From Candidatus Hydrogenedentota bacterium (GTDB lineage: Bacteria; Hydrogenedentota; Hydrogenedentia; Hydrogenedentales; SLHB01): a stretch of 13,427 bases of DNA. The translations under genes and the position numbers were made by a program. The DNA lies in the NCBI GenBank assembly GCA_003552765.1, contig PUOI01000536.1:1-13427 (forward strand), in the 5' to 3' direction. Shown here in pieces: positions 7,264-13,427 of this stretch. The first letter of the stretch is position 1; every line of letters starts with the position of its first letter. Under the pieces are notes generated by a model. That model did not search any database, was not told the DNA's origin, and saw nothing but the letters and a program-made list of their open reading frames with translations.

Positions 7264-7281
7264 CATCCCGTTAGGGATGAC
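7264..7281. repeat. GTCATCCC palindrome, inverted short copy
   Basis: CATCCC (7264-7269) pairs with GGGATG (7274-7279) across GTTA. Read on the minus strand it begins GTCATCCC, as in the copies at 7204 and 5168. Confidence 0.55.
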
Positions 7282-7286
7282 AGCTG

Positions 7287-7336
7287 GTAGCCGGGGGTTG
7301 AGGCCGCGTGCGATAGCATGCGGGCGACACCCCCGG
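7287..7336. repeat. GTAGCC-GGGGTTGA palindromic repeat, copy 1
   Basis: The element starts GTAGCCGGGGGTTGA and ends GGCGACACCCCCGG. CCGGGGGT (7291-7298) is perfectly complementary to ACCCCCGG (7329-7336), with a further GC-rich inner section. A second, inverted copy lies at 7438-7479, so this is a repeat family and not a one-off terminator. Confidence 0.7.
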
Positions 7337-7354
7337 AAACAAGGCCCCGCCCAC

Positions 7355-7416
7355 CGACCCCTTTAGGGGTCGCAGAACTCTTGTGCACGCAGCTGCTGCG
7401 ACCCCTAAAGGGGTCG
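7355..7416. repeat. Perfect 21-bp inverted repeat made of self-palindromic arms
   Basis: The left arm 7355-7375 (CGACCCC-TTTA-GGGGTCGCAG) is the exact reverse complement of the right arm 7396-7416, with 20 bases between them. Each arm is also a palindrome in itself (GACCCC...GGGGTC), so either two small hairpins or one cruciform can form. A shorter relative, GACCCCTTTGGGGTC, lies at 7487-7501. Confidence 0.8.
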
Positions 7417-7437
7417 ATTGATGGGGTGGCTTGCGAT

Positions 7438-7479
7438 CCTGGGGTATCGCGCGCTGCGCGCGCTTCAACCCCAGGCTAC
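7438..7479. repeat. GTAGCC-GGGGTTGA palindromic repeat, copy 2 (inverted)
   Basis: On the minus strand it begins GTAGCCTGGGGTTGAAGC and ends GCGCGATACCCCAGG, matching copy 1 at both ends. CCTGGGGT (7438-7445) pairs with ACCCCAGG (7468-7475), and the core is GCGCGC-T-GCGCGC. The differences between the copies are largely compensatory (G to T on one side, C to A on the other), which suggests the stem itself is conserved. Confidence 0.7.
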
Positions 7480-7486
7480 TATCTGT

Positions 7487-7501
7487 GACCCCTTTGGGGT
7501 C
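7487..7501. repeat. Short GACCCC-TTT-GGGGTC palindrome
   Basis: This third member of the GACCCC/GGGGTC family seen at 7355-7416 has a 6-bp stem with a TTT loop. It sits next to inverted copy 2 of the larger repeat. Confidence 0.6.
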
Positions 7502-7617
7502 GTCTAGGTATTCACCTACACATGGAGGCAGGGCTGCAGCGTTCCTTGTGAATTCCAATTGGACCCAATCGTGGGGCGCAACGCCGCATTGTCCGCAAAT
7601 TAAGGGCTGAAGAGGCG

Positions 7618-8520
7618 TTAGAGCGGGGGCTCGGCCTCGACGGGGTTGCTCAGCGTGCCGATGGGAGGGATGGTCACTTCAACCTGGTCGCCAGGGACAA
7701 GCGGAGCGATGCCTTCCGGCGTACCGGTGGCGATGATATCGCCAGGTTCCAAGGTGATGTATTCGGTTATGTAGGCGATTAGGGCGGGGACATCAAAGAT
7801 CAGGCGGCGGGTGTTGCTTTGCTGCCGGAGTTCCCCATTCACCCGCACCTCCACGTCCGCCTCCAAGGGTTCCACCAGGGCGTTTGTCAACAACACGGCC
7901 GGCCCCACCGGGCAAAAGCTGTCCATGCTCTTCGACAAGAACCAAGGCAATCCTTTGCCGATATCCTGTTGCTGGATATCACGCGCCGTGACGTCATTCA
8001 CGATGGTGTACCCCGCCACGCAGTCCAGCGCGTTCTCCCGCCGGACGTCCTTGGCCCGTTTCCCTATCACGACAGCCAGTTCCCCCTCGTGATCCACGCG
8101 GCCGTAGGTCTCGCGAATGCGTATGGGACAGCCCGGTCCGATGCAGGCCGCGGGCGATTTGCTGAAAACCACGGGCTGCTTGGGCGCTTCGTGACCGGTT
8201 TCGGCGGCGTGGGCGCTGTAATTGCGTCCGATGCAGAGGATCTTTCCGGGCCGGTGCGGCTGGAGACAAACCGGGGCCTCCGATAAGGCGAACCGTTCCG
8301 TGAGTCCATATTCGCCCAAACGCGACACTACCGGCTCCACGTGTTCGCTGGAGACCAGTCCTTCCCGGAACATCACATCCAGAGTGCTCAAGACCGGCCC
8401 AGGCGCGTCATGCGCCAGAAGATGGTAAATCTGATGCGCCTTGGTGTAGTCGATCCACTCCCCACCGGTTTCCAACGCGACATACGTTCCGCGTCCTCCT
8501 TGGGCTGTTGCTAGTTTCAT
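7618..8520 (-). CDS. Fumarylacetoacetate hydrolase (FAH) family protein
   Basis: The 300-residue cytosolic enzyme comes from the family that splits C-C bonds in beta-diketo acids or isomerises and decarboxylates related dienoates, using a divalent metal. Seen in the sequence: GRNYSAHAAETG (98-109), KSPAACIGPG (121-130), the metal ligands E145 and E147 in DHEGELAVVIG with D176 in NDVTARD, K197 in LSKSMDS, and GDIIATGTPEG (260-270). The ~90-residue N-terminal section is typical of the longer family members. The start was placed at 8520 because GAGGAGG lies six to seven bases upstream on the minus strand. An upstream in-frame ATG at 8604 would add 28 unconserved residues. The exact substrate (acylpyruvate, fumarylpyruvate, homoprotocatechuate intermediate) cannot be set, and no aromatic-degradation genes are adjacent. 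It is divergent from the DUF4139 gene across about 200 bases. Confidence 0.92.
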   Translation of the reverse strand: MKLATAQGGRGTYVALETGGEWIDYTKAHQIYHLLAHDAPGPVLSTLDVMFREGLVSSEHVEPVVSRLGEYGLTERFALSEAPVCLQPHRPGKILCIGRNYSAHAAETGHEAPKQPVVFSKSPAACIGPGCPIRIRETYGRVDHEGELAVVIGKRAKDVRRENALDCVAGYTIVNDVTARDIQQQDIGKGLPWFLSKSMDSFCPVGPAVLLTNALVEPLEADVEVRVNGELRQQSNTRRLIFDVPALIAYITEYITLEPGDIIATGTPEGIAPLVPGDQVEVTIPPIGTLSNPVEAEPPL

Positions 8521-8722
8521 GTCCGCCTCCTCGTCCGAACGGCGCTGCTGCGTGAATTCGTGGAATCTTCCCGGCGAACGGAGTATAACAGACGAGGCTT
8601 GCACGTCGTGCGCTCAATCCCGCGAACCTAATCCCGGTTTTGGGGTCAAAGCAGGTAGAAAGGCGTTGGAAGCAGCTTTCTCTCAACAGCAGACAACTCT
8701 AAGACAGAAAGGATGTACGACA

Positions 8723-10132
8723 ATGAAACTGGCGATTGTAGTGATGGCGGCGTTGCTTTGGGCGTTCCCCCTTGTGTCGGCTCAGGAACAAGCGGGAACC
8801 AGTGTGGAAGACCAAGTGGACGTGGCCCTGACGGCCTATAACGACGGGCTGGGATTGGTGCGTGACACCCGCGAGTTGACCCTGCCCACGGGCGAACTGT
8901 TTCTTGATTTTCGCGATGTGGCGGAACGCATCAAGCCCGAGACGGTGAGCCTACAATCCTTGGCCTCGGAGCGTTCGCTCACCGTGTTCGAGCAGAATTA
9001 CGAATATGACCTCATGAGTCCGTCGAAACTCAAGGAGAAATACGTGGGCGAGATGGTGAAGCTTGTGAGTTTCAGCGAAAAGGACGGCTTCGAGACGGTG
9101 GACGCGCGCCTCTTGAGCGTGAATGAGGGGCCGATCTACGAAGTGGATGGCGAGATCTACCTCGGACACCCCGGCCAAGTGGTCTTGCCCGATGTCCCCG
9201 AGGACTTGCGGGCGACGCCCACGCTGGTCTGGCTGCTCGACAACGCGTTGAGCAATCAAGAGCTGGAGCTGACCTATCTCACCGAGGGCATTAGTTGGAA
9301 GGCGGATTACGTCATCAACCTGGCCCGCGATGACCGCTCCATGGATCTCACGGGCTGGATCACGTTGGACAACCGCTCCGGCGCCACCTACGAAAACGCG
9401 GAACTCAAACTTGTCGCGGGCGATGTCCACCGGGTCGAGCGCCGCCCGGAACCTAGGGCAATGCGGATGATGGCGGACGAAGCTGTAGCGGCCGAGGCCG
9501 CGCCCGCCGAACAAGAGGCTTTCGCCGAATACCATCTCTACACGATTCCGCGCCGTACGACCATCCGCCAGAATCAGCAGAAGCAGGTCCTGCTGCTGGA
9601 GGCCGACAACATCGTCAGCGACAAACACTACGAACTCCACGCGCCAAGCCATTTCTTCCGGCAACAGGTTGGCACGCAGCGCGATCTCCGGCCGGAAGTC
9701 TACATTGAGTTCGCCAACGAAGAAGGCAACAACCTCGGCATGCCCTTGCCCGGCGGGATCATGCGGGTCTATCAAGAAGACAGCGCGGGGATGCCGCAAT
9801 TCGCCGGCGAGGACCGCATCAACCACACGCCGCGCGACGAGGATGTGCGGCTCAAGATCGGCAGCGCCTTCGACGTGGTGGCCGACCGGGTTCAAACGGA
9901 TTTCACCCGCGTCAGCGACCGCGTGACCGAGTCTTCCTTTGAGATTACCCTGCGCAATCACAAGGATGCCGATGTCACCGTGGATGTCGTCGAGAATATT
10001 CAGGGCGACTGGGACATCCTGGACAGCTCGCACGACTACGAGCAACGCGACGCGCGCACGGCGGTGTTTTCGCTGGACATTCCCAGCCGGGGCGAGACCG
10101 TGCTCACGTACGACGTGCGGGTGCGCTGGTAA
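8723..10132 (+). CDS. Secreted DUF4139 domain protein
   Basis: The 469-residue protein begins with a clear signal peptide (MKLAIVVMAALLWAFPLVSA, cleavage before QEQ), so it is exported to the periplasm or cell surface. The mature part follows the DUF4139 pattern: YNDGLGLVRDTRELTLPTGE near the start, then FEQNYEYDLMSPSKLKEKYVGE, a WLLDN...ISWKADYVINL strand region, LTGWITLDNRSGATYENAELKLVAGDV, and the YHLYTIPRRTTIRQNQQKQVLLLEA block. The C-terminus is beta-rich (FEITLRNHKDADVTVDVVENIQGDW), suggesting an Ig-like or beta-sandwich end. The biochemical role of the family is not established to my knowledge. The start at 8723 has AAAGGA at 8708-8713; an open frame continues upstream to 8519, but those residues look non-coding and would bury the signal peptide. 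The gene is transcribed divergently from the FAH-family gene. Confidence 0.85.
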   Translation: MKLAIVVMAALLWAFPLVSAQEQAGTSVEDQVDVALTAYNDGLGLVRDTRELTLPTGELFLDFRDVAERIKPETVSLQSLASERSLTVFEQNYEYDLMSPSKLKEKYVGEMVKLVSFSEKDGFETVDARLLSVNEGPIYEVDGEIYLGHPGQVVLPDVPEDLRATPTLVWLLDNALSNQELELTYLTEGISWKADYVINLARDDRSMDLTGWITLDNRSGATYENAELKLVAGDVHRVERRPEPRAMRMMADEAVAAEAAPAEQEAFAEYHLYTIPRRTTIRQNQQKQVLLLEADNIVSDKHYELHAPSHFFRQQVGTQRDLRPEVYIEFANEEGNNLGMPLPGGIMRVYQEDSAGMPQFAGEDRINHTPRDEDVRLKIGSAFDVVADRVQTDFTRVSDRVTESSFEITLRNHKDADVTVDVVENIQGDWDILDSSHDYEQRDARTAVFSLDIPSRGETVLTYDVRVRW

Positions 10133-10179
10133 CGAGCAAACGCCCTGGCGTGGGCCGCGTCTGAGACGGCGGCTTGAAT

Positions 10180-10209
10180 ATGACATTGGGTGGGCATAAA
10201 CGATACAAT
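10180..10209 (+). promoter_or_regulatory. Sigma70-like promoter ahead of the nnrE run
   Basis: ATGACA (10180-10185) and TACAAT (10204-10209) are 18 bases apart, each one base from consensus. The predicted start near 10216 places the hairpin at 10227-10262 in the 5' leader of nnrE, about 100 bases before its start codon. Confidence 0.5.
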
Positions 10210-10226
10210 AGGGCAAACATTTCCTG

Positions 10227-10267
10227 GGAAGCGTCTTTGGTCTGACGGCCAAAGGCGCTTCCACTTT
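10227..10267 (+). terminator. Strong hairpin between the DUF4139 gene and nnrE (terminator or leader element)
   Basis: GGAAGCGTCTTTGG (10227-10240) pairs with CCAAAGGCGCTTCC (10249-10262) through 14 pairs with a single G-T wobble and an 8-base loop. Only ACTTTAAC follows, so the T tract is poor. It can end the DUF4139 transcript, but because a promoter match lies just upstream it may also be an attenuator or stabilising element in the nnrE leader. Confidence 0.6.
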
Positions 10268-10316
10268 AACATCACCCCATGGCGCGGCCTATGCGCAAGA
10301 AAGAGGTAAGGAACAT

Positions 10317-11000
10317 ATGCGAGCTTTAACCGCTGCGGAGATGCGCGAAGCCGACCGGCGCTGCATTGAAGAGGTCGGTATTCCGGGCGCGGTACTTATG
10401 AATAACGCCGGCATGGCGCTTTTTGAAGAGATCGAGAGCAGTCCCATCGGCATCGTGTGTGGGAAGGGGAACAACGGGGGCGATGGCTTCGTGTTGGCCC
10501 GGCTGGCCCACGTCGCGGGATTTCGGCCCCATGTGATCCTGCTCGGCGAGCCGGAAGAACTCAAGGGCGACGCCGCTACGTTCTGCCGCGCGTATCAGAA
10601 CCTGGGCGGATCCCTGACCTGCGCGGCGGACGAGGCGGCGGTCACCGAAGCCGTTGCGGCGTTGCCGGAGTGCGCTCAGGCCGTCGACGCCATGCTGGGA
10701 ACCGGCACGGAAGGCGAAGTGCGCGGACTATGCCGCGCGGCTATCGAAGCGTGGCCGGGCGTCCCGACGCTTTCCGTGGACATCCCCACCGGCATCCACA
10801 CCGATACGGGCGAGATACTGGGCGCGGCCATCCGGGCGGATGTCACGGTTACGTTCCAATTCCCCAAGAAGGGCTTCGAAAATCCCGCCGCGCAGAACTG
10901 CATGGGCCGCTTGGTCGTGGCCGATATTGGCATTCCGCCGGTGTGCGCGGATGATGAAGCATGGGCGGCCTTGCAGGCCCGCGTGACCAGCGCGGCATGA
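10317..11000 (+). CDS. nnrE: NAD(P)H-hydrate epimerase (YjeF N-terminal domain, stand-alone)
   Basis: The enzyme interconverts the R and S forms of hydrated NAD(P)H so that the S-specific dehydratase can repair it. At 227 residues the protein is only the YjeF_N domain. Key motifs are LTAAEMREADRRC at the start, GKGNNGGDGFVLAR (the nucleotide-binding loop, about residues 49-62), DAMLGTG (about 123-129) and SVDIPTGIHTDTGE (about 153-166), followed by TFQFPKKGF. The C-terminal carbohydrate-kinase-like dehydratase domain found in fused NnrD/E proteins is absent, so the dehydratase must be encoded elsewhere. AAGGA (10308-10312) precedes the start closely. The stop overlaps the thpR start as ATGA, implying translational coupling. 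This gene opens the run that continues to the ABC ATPase. Confidence 0.93.
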   Translation: MRALTAAEMREADRRCIEEVGIPGAVLMNNAGMALFEEIESSPIGIVCGKGNNGGDGFVLARLAHVAGFRPHVILLGEPEELKGDAATFCRAYQNLGGSLTCAADEAAVTEAVAALPECAQAVDAMLGTGTEGEVRGLCRAAIEAWPGVPTLSVDIPTGIHTDTGEILGAAIRADVTVTFQFPKKGFENPAAQNCMGRLVVADIGIPPVCADDEAWAALQARVTSAA

Positions 11001-11587
11001 GCGCCGGGGAACCGGAGCCCATCCGGGCGTTTCTCGCCATTGATCTCCCGCCCGAACACCGGGAGGCCTTGTTCGCCGTCGCGAGCCGGTTGAAGCGGGC
11101 GGGGGCACGGGTGTCGTGGGTTACCCCGGACCGCATGCACCTCACGCTACGATTTCTCGGCGAGGTTGCGCCGGACGCCCTGGAGCGCTTGGGGGACGAA
11201 CTGGCGCCGGTGTACGAACGGCAAGAGGCTTTCCCGCTCACGCTCGCGCGGATCGGAGCCTTTCCCAATGTGCGCGCGCCGCGTGTGATATGGGCGGGCC
11301 TGTCTCCGTTGGAGGGACCGCTTGCCGCATGCCAGGAGGCCGCCGAAACGGCCGCGCGCTCCATCGGGCTCAAAGCGGAGAAGAAGGCGTTCAAGCCGCA
11401 TGTTACGCTGGGGCGCGTCCGGGACCCCAAGACCGCGGGCAAGCTTATGGCGCCTCTGAGCGATGAAAAGGAGTTCCATGGGGGTGAATTTGAGGTGGGC
11501 CATGTGTCATTATACGCGAGTGAGTTGACATCGTCTGGACCCCAGTATACCCAACTGCGAGTGTTCCCTTTCTCATGGAATTCCTAA
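10997..11587 (+). CDS. thpR: RNA 2',3'-cyclic phosphodiesterase (ThpR/LigT, 2H family)
   Basis: This 196-residue 2H phosphoesterase hydrolyses 2',3'-cyclic phosphate ends of RNA to 2'-phosphates. The two catalytic motifs are both present: HLTL with His48 (followed by RFLGEV) and HVTL with His135 (followed by GRVRD). The N-terminal IRAFLAIDLPP is the standard opening of the family. The start at 10997 overlaps the nnrE stop by four bases (ATGA) and places IRAFLAIDLPP near the N-terminus as in homologues; an in-frame ATG at 10961 would run 12 residues back into nnrE and is unlikely. The 3' end overlaps yggT by 13 bases. Confidence 0.93.
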   Translation: MSAGEPEPIRAFLAIDLPPEHREALFAVASRLKRAGARVSWVTPDRMHLTLRFLGEVAPDALERLGDELAPVYERQEAFPLTLARIGAFPNVRAPRVIWAGLSPLEGPLAACQEAAETAARSIGLKAEKKAFKPHVTLGRVRDPKTAGKLMAPLSDEKEFHGGEFEVGHVSLYASELTSSGPQYTQLRVFPFSWNS

Positions 11588-11841
11588 TCCGCGCGACACA
11601 GGCCGGTCTAACGTTGTACATGCTGCTGGTGCTGTTCCGGTGGATGGCCCCCTGGATCCAGATGGATATCCACAGCCACCGGTGGCTGCGCTGGATTCCG
11701 GCGGTCACCGATCCGTTGTTGAACCGCTTGCGCAGCATACTGCCGCCCTTGGGACCTGTGGACATTACCCCGCTCGTGGCCTTGCTCTTGTTGTGGCTCG
11801 TGCGCACCGCGCTCGTCAGCCTTTTGGCCGAAGCCGCCTGA
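11575..11841 (+). CDS. YggT family membrane protein
   Basis: This 88-residue protein has two hydrophobic segments (about 8-25 and 64-84) flanking a conserved loop. The loop carries the YggT pattern: W(I/V)PAVTDPLLNRLRSILPPLGPVDITPLV, with TDPLL, a basic residue pair, LPP and D-x-(T/S)-P-L. The family is widespread, inner-membrane and poorly characterised; in some bacteria it lies near cell-division genes. It starts inside the last codons of thpR, so it depends on the same transcript. Confidence 0.85.
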   Translation: MEFLIRATQAGLTLYMLLVLFRWMAPWIQMDIHSHRWLRWIPAVTDPLLNRLRSILPPLGPVDITPLVALLLLWLVRTALVSLLAEAA

Positions 11842-11912
11842 GCGCACGCCTTAACCCAGAGAGTAGGAACATGAGAATACGACCCGCCGTTGGGCCGGCC
11901 GTCACAGCCGGT

Positions 11913-11941
11913 TCCGGAACGCCGCGCCTACGCGGCGCCAT
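11913..11941. repeat. GC-rich hairpin in the spacer before pcm
   Basis: CGCCGCG (11920-11926) and CGCGGCG (11931-11937) form a perfect 7-bp stem with a CCTA loop, immediately ahead of the pcm start region. Nearby GGCCGGCC and TTCCGGAA are further palindromes. It may be an inserted intergenic repeat or a structure controlling pcm translation. Confidence 0.5.
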
Positions 11942-11951
11942 GGATTGATGC

Positions 11952-12608
11952 ATGAACGAAACCGGCTATACCGAGGCCCGGCGCACGATGGTTGAATCCC
12001 AACTCCGCGCACGGGGAATTCGCGACCCTGGCGTGTTGCGCGCCATGGAAGAGATCCCCCGGCACCTGTTCGTCCCGCCGGACCTCGCGAAGCAGGCCTA
12101 CGACGACCGTCCGCTCGATATTGGCGCGGGACAAACCATCTCGCAACCCTACATGGTGGCGCTCATGAGTGAGCTGCTCGCCGTCGAGCCGCACCACCGC
12201 GTCCTCGAAGTGGGGACGGGCTCGGGTTATCAGGCGGCGATCCTGGCCGCCCTAGCCCGCGAGGTCGTCACCATTGAGCGCTTCGAGAATCTGGCCCGGC
12301 AAGCCGCCGGACGCCTCCGCGACGCGGGCTGCGGCAATGTGCGCGTCGTGGTGGGCGACGGCAGCGCGGGCGCGCGGGATTATGGCCCGTTCGACCGCAT
12401 CATCGTCACCGCGGCCAGCCCTTTGGTTCCGCCCTCGCTAAAAGAGCAGCTCGCCGCCGGTGGGCGCTTGGTGTGCCCGGTGGGTACCCGGCACGCGCAA
12501 AAGCTGGTAGTGGTGGACCACGGCGACGGCGTTTTCGAGGAGAGTGAGGGGGTGGGCTGCGTTTTTGTGCCCCTGTTGGGCAAGGAAGGCTGGAGCGAAG
12601 ACGATTGA
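11952..12608 (+). CDS. pcm: Protein-L-isoaspartate O-methyltransferase
   Basis: The 218-residue enzyme methylates isoaspartyl residues in aged proteins with S-adenosylmethionine to start their repair. The N-terminus RRTMVESQLRARGIRDPGVLRAMEEIPRHLFVP is typical. The family-specific substrate motif GQTISQPYMVALM spans 60-72. SAM-binding motif I is VLEVGTGSGYQ (84-94), followed by VVTIERFENLA, and DRIIVTAASPLVPPSLKEQLAAGGRLVCPVG forms motifs II and III. Length and motif order match Pcm. The start at 11952 lacks a visible Shine-Dalgarno site and follows a GC-rich hairpin, so translation may depend on upstream genes or structure. The stop TGA (12606-12608) overlaps the possible TTG start of the ABC ATPase gene. 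Confidence 0.95.
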   Translation: MNETGYTEARRTMVESQLRARGIRDPGVLRAMEEIPRHLFVPPDLAKQAYDDRPLDIGAGQTISQPYMVALMSELLAVEPHHRVLEVGTGSGYQAAILAALAREVVTIERFENLARQAAGRLRDAGCGNVRVVVGDGSAGARDYGPFDRIIVTAASPLVPPSLKEQLAAGGRLVCPVGTRHAQKLVVVDHGDGVFEESEGVGCVFVPLLGKEGWSEDD

Positions 12609-13420
12609 CGGATATGCAAGAGGCTAGCCGGAACGGCGCGGTCCTCGCCTTGTGCGGGGTGGGCGTGCGGAAAGAAGGACGCTGGTTGCTGCGGGACATC
12701 ACATGGACGGTGCAACGCGGCGAGCACTGGGCGCTTCTCGGGGCCAACGGTTCGGGAAAGACCACGCTGCTCAAGATCGTGACGGGCTACGAATGGCCCA
12801 CCGAGGGGACCGTCTCCGTGCGGGGCCGAAAGCTTGGCGAATGTCACATCCCCGAGCTGCGCAAGACGATCGGCTGGGTCAGCTCGGCCCTGGAGCGCCG
12901 CATCCCCCCGCGCGATTCCGCCATGAGTGTCGCGCTGTCCGGATTGGACGCCAGCTTCGGCGTTTATCGAAACTTCGGGACCGCCGAAGAGGATCGCGCC
13001 CGCCAAAGCCTTGACCAGCTCGGGCTAACCCCGCAAGCGAAACAGCCTTTTGAAACGTTATCGCAAGGCGAGCGGCAACGCGTGCTCATCGCGCGTGCGT
13101 TGACGCCGGGACCCGCGCTGCTGGTGCTCGACGAACCCTGCGCTGGCCTGGACCCCGCCGCGCGGGAGGCGTTCCTTGCGCGGCTTTCCGCGTTGCAGAC
13201 CTCCCGGCCGGACCTCACGCTTGTGCTGGTCACCCATCATATCGAGGAAATCCACGCCACCGTGGATAAGGTCCTCGTGCTCAAGGATGGCGAACTTCTT
13301 GCGTGCGGCGCGCCCCCGGATGTCCTACGGGACCGCGTGCTCACGAACGCCTTCAACCATCCGTGCGCCATCACACGCGAAAACGGCCGCTACACGCTTC
13401 GCTTGAACGCCCGGGATTAG
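12605..13420 (+). CDS. ABC-type ATPase of the ModF/YlmA group
   Basis: This single 271-residue nucleotide-binding domain has Walker A GANGSGKT (G46-T53, Lys52), signature LSQGERQR (L152 onward), Walker B LLVLDEP (D176, E177) and an H-loop TH at His211. The Q-loop position reads IGWVSSAL, lacking the usual Gln. Together with SGLDASFGVY and the VTHHIEEI ending, this resembles the ModF/YlmA (COG1119-like) group, whose single-domain members lack a dedicated permease and are of unclear function. No membrane partner is present in the window. The start is uncertain: TTG 12605 overlaps the pcm stop (TTGA) and has GGAG 9 bases upstream, while ATG 12614 lacks a Shine-Dalgarno site at a suitable distance. 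Only seven bases follow the stop. Confidence 0.9.
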   Translation: MTDMQEASRNGAVLALCGVGVRKEGRWLLRDITWTVQRGEHWALLGANGSGKTTLLKIVTGYEWPTEGTVSVRGRKLGECHIPELRKTIGWVSSALERRIPPRDSAMSVALSGLDASFGVYRNFGTAEEDRARQSLDQLGLTPQAKQPFETLSQGERQRVLIARALTPGPALLVLDEPCAGLDPAAREAFLARLSALQTSRPDLTLVLVTHHIEEIHATVDKVLVLKDGELLACGAPPDVLRDRVLTNAFNHPCAITRENGRYTLRLNARD

Positions 13421-13427
13421 CACCAGG

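Larger units (their letters stand above)
7034..7617. other. Convergent intergenic region dense in inverted repeats
   Basis: This 584-base gap separates the 3' ends of dnaA (plus) and the FAH-family gene (minus). I see no gene in it. A perfect 7-bp hairpin CATGGCC/GGCCATG lies at 7118-7136 without a T tract. From about 7204 to 7501 the sequence is almost entirely palindromic elements, listed separately. The last ~110 bases before the FAH stop codon show nothing recognisable. Confidence 0.75.

Noticed and set aside
7204..7501. CRISPR array
   Set aside because: The repeats are palindromic, present in two or three copies, mostly in opposite orientations and irregularly spaced, with no spacer-repeat periodicity and no cas genes.
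8582..8611. Divergent promoter and operator (TATAAC/TATACT at 8582-8589, GCACG-T-CGTGC at 8601-8611) between the FAH and DUF4139 genes
   Set aside because: The -10 matches are reasonable on both strands, but I could not find a matching -35 at a proper spacing, and the palindrome is short. It is worth testing but not strong enough to annotate.
8951..10264. 437-residue open frame on the minus strand
   Set aside because: It is antisense to the DUF4139 gene, which has a signal peptide, a ribosome site and family motifs on the plus strand.
1..13427. tRNA, rRNA, insertion sequences, phage or defence genes
   Set aside because: I saw no CCA-ended cloverleaf, ribosomal RNA signature, transposase or integrase motif, or recognised defence-gene domain on either strand.

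Overview
The window is a GC-rich stretch of ordinary bacterial chromosome with moderately large intergenic spaces rich in palindromes. It has no rRNA, tRNA, CRISPR array, integrase or transposase that I can see. The mix of a Gram-negative-type envelope (signal-peptide lytic transglycosylase, secreted DUF4139 protein), an isolated dnaA and GC-rich intergenic palindrome families suggests an environmental Gram-negative lineage, perhaps Planctomycetota, Hydrogenedentota or a relative. That placement is an impression and cannot be proven from this sequence.

Layout, left to right. (1) The 3' part of a DASS-family Na+/carboxylate symporter (1-903) ends before a strong terminator. (2) A lytic transglycosylase (1164-2117) has its own sigma70-like promoter and a terminator. 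(3) A two-gene unit holds an FGGY carbohydrate kinase (2264-3796) and, 10 bp on, a protein with the shape of a radical-SAM/SPASM enzyme that has lost all three radical-SAM cluster cysteines but keeps a twitch-type auxiliary cluster motif (3807-4592); a perfect terminator hairpin follows. (4) About 1 kb without a convincing gene (4593-5617) holds an extended -10 promoter and leader hairpins, and leads to dnaA (5618-7033), which stands alone with no dnaN or rpmH beside it. (5) The 584-bp convergent gap 7034-7617 is packed with at least two families of inverted repeats. (6) A fumarylacetoacetate-hydrolase-family gene on the minus strand (7618-8520) is divergent from a secreted DUF4139 protein (8723-10132). 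(7) A tightly packed plus-strand run follows a promoter and a hairpin: nnrE, thpR, yggT, pcm and a ModF/YlmA-type ABC ATPase (10317-13420). These genes overlap by 4, 13 and 4 bases, except for a 110-bp GC-rich palindromic spacer before pcm.

How the genes work together: the last run looks like a housekeeping repair cluster, with NAD(P)HX epimerisation (nnrE), isoaspartate repair (pcm) and RNA-end 2',3'-cyclic phosphate hydrolysis (thpR). The kinase plus pseudo-radical-SAM pair is the least familiar part and the best candidate for something undescribed. I did not find a defence system, a biosynthetic cluster or a clearly novel multi-gene machine, and most of the window is conventional.
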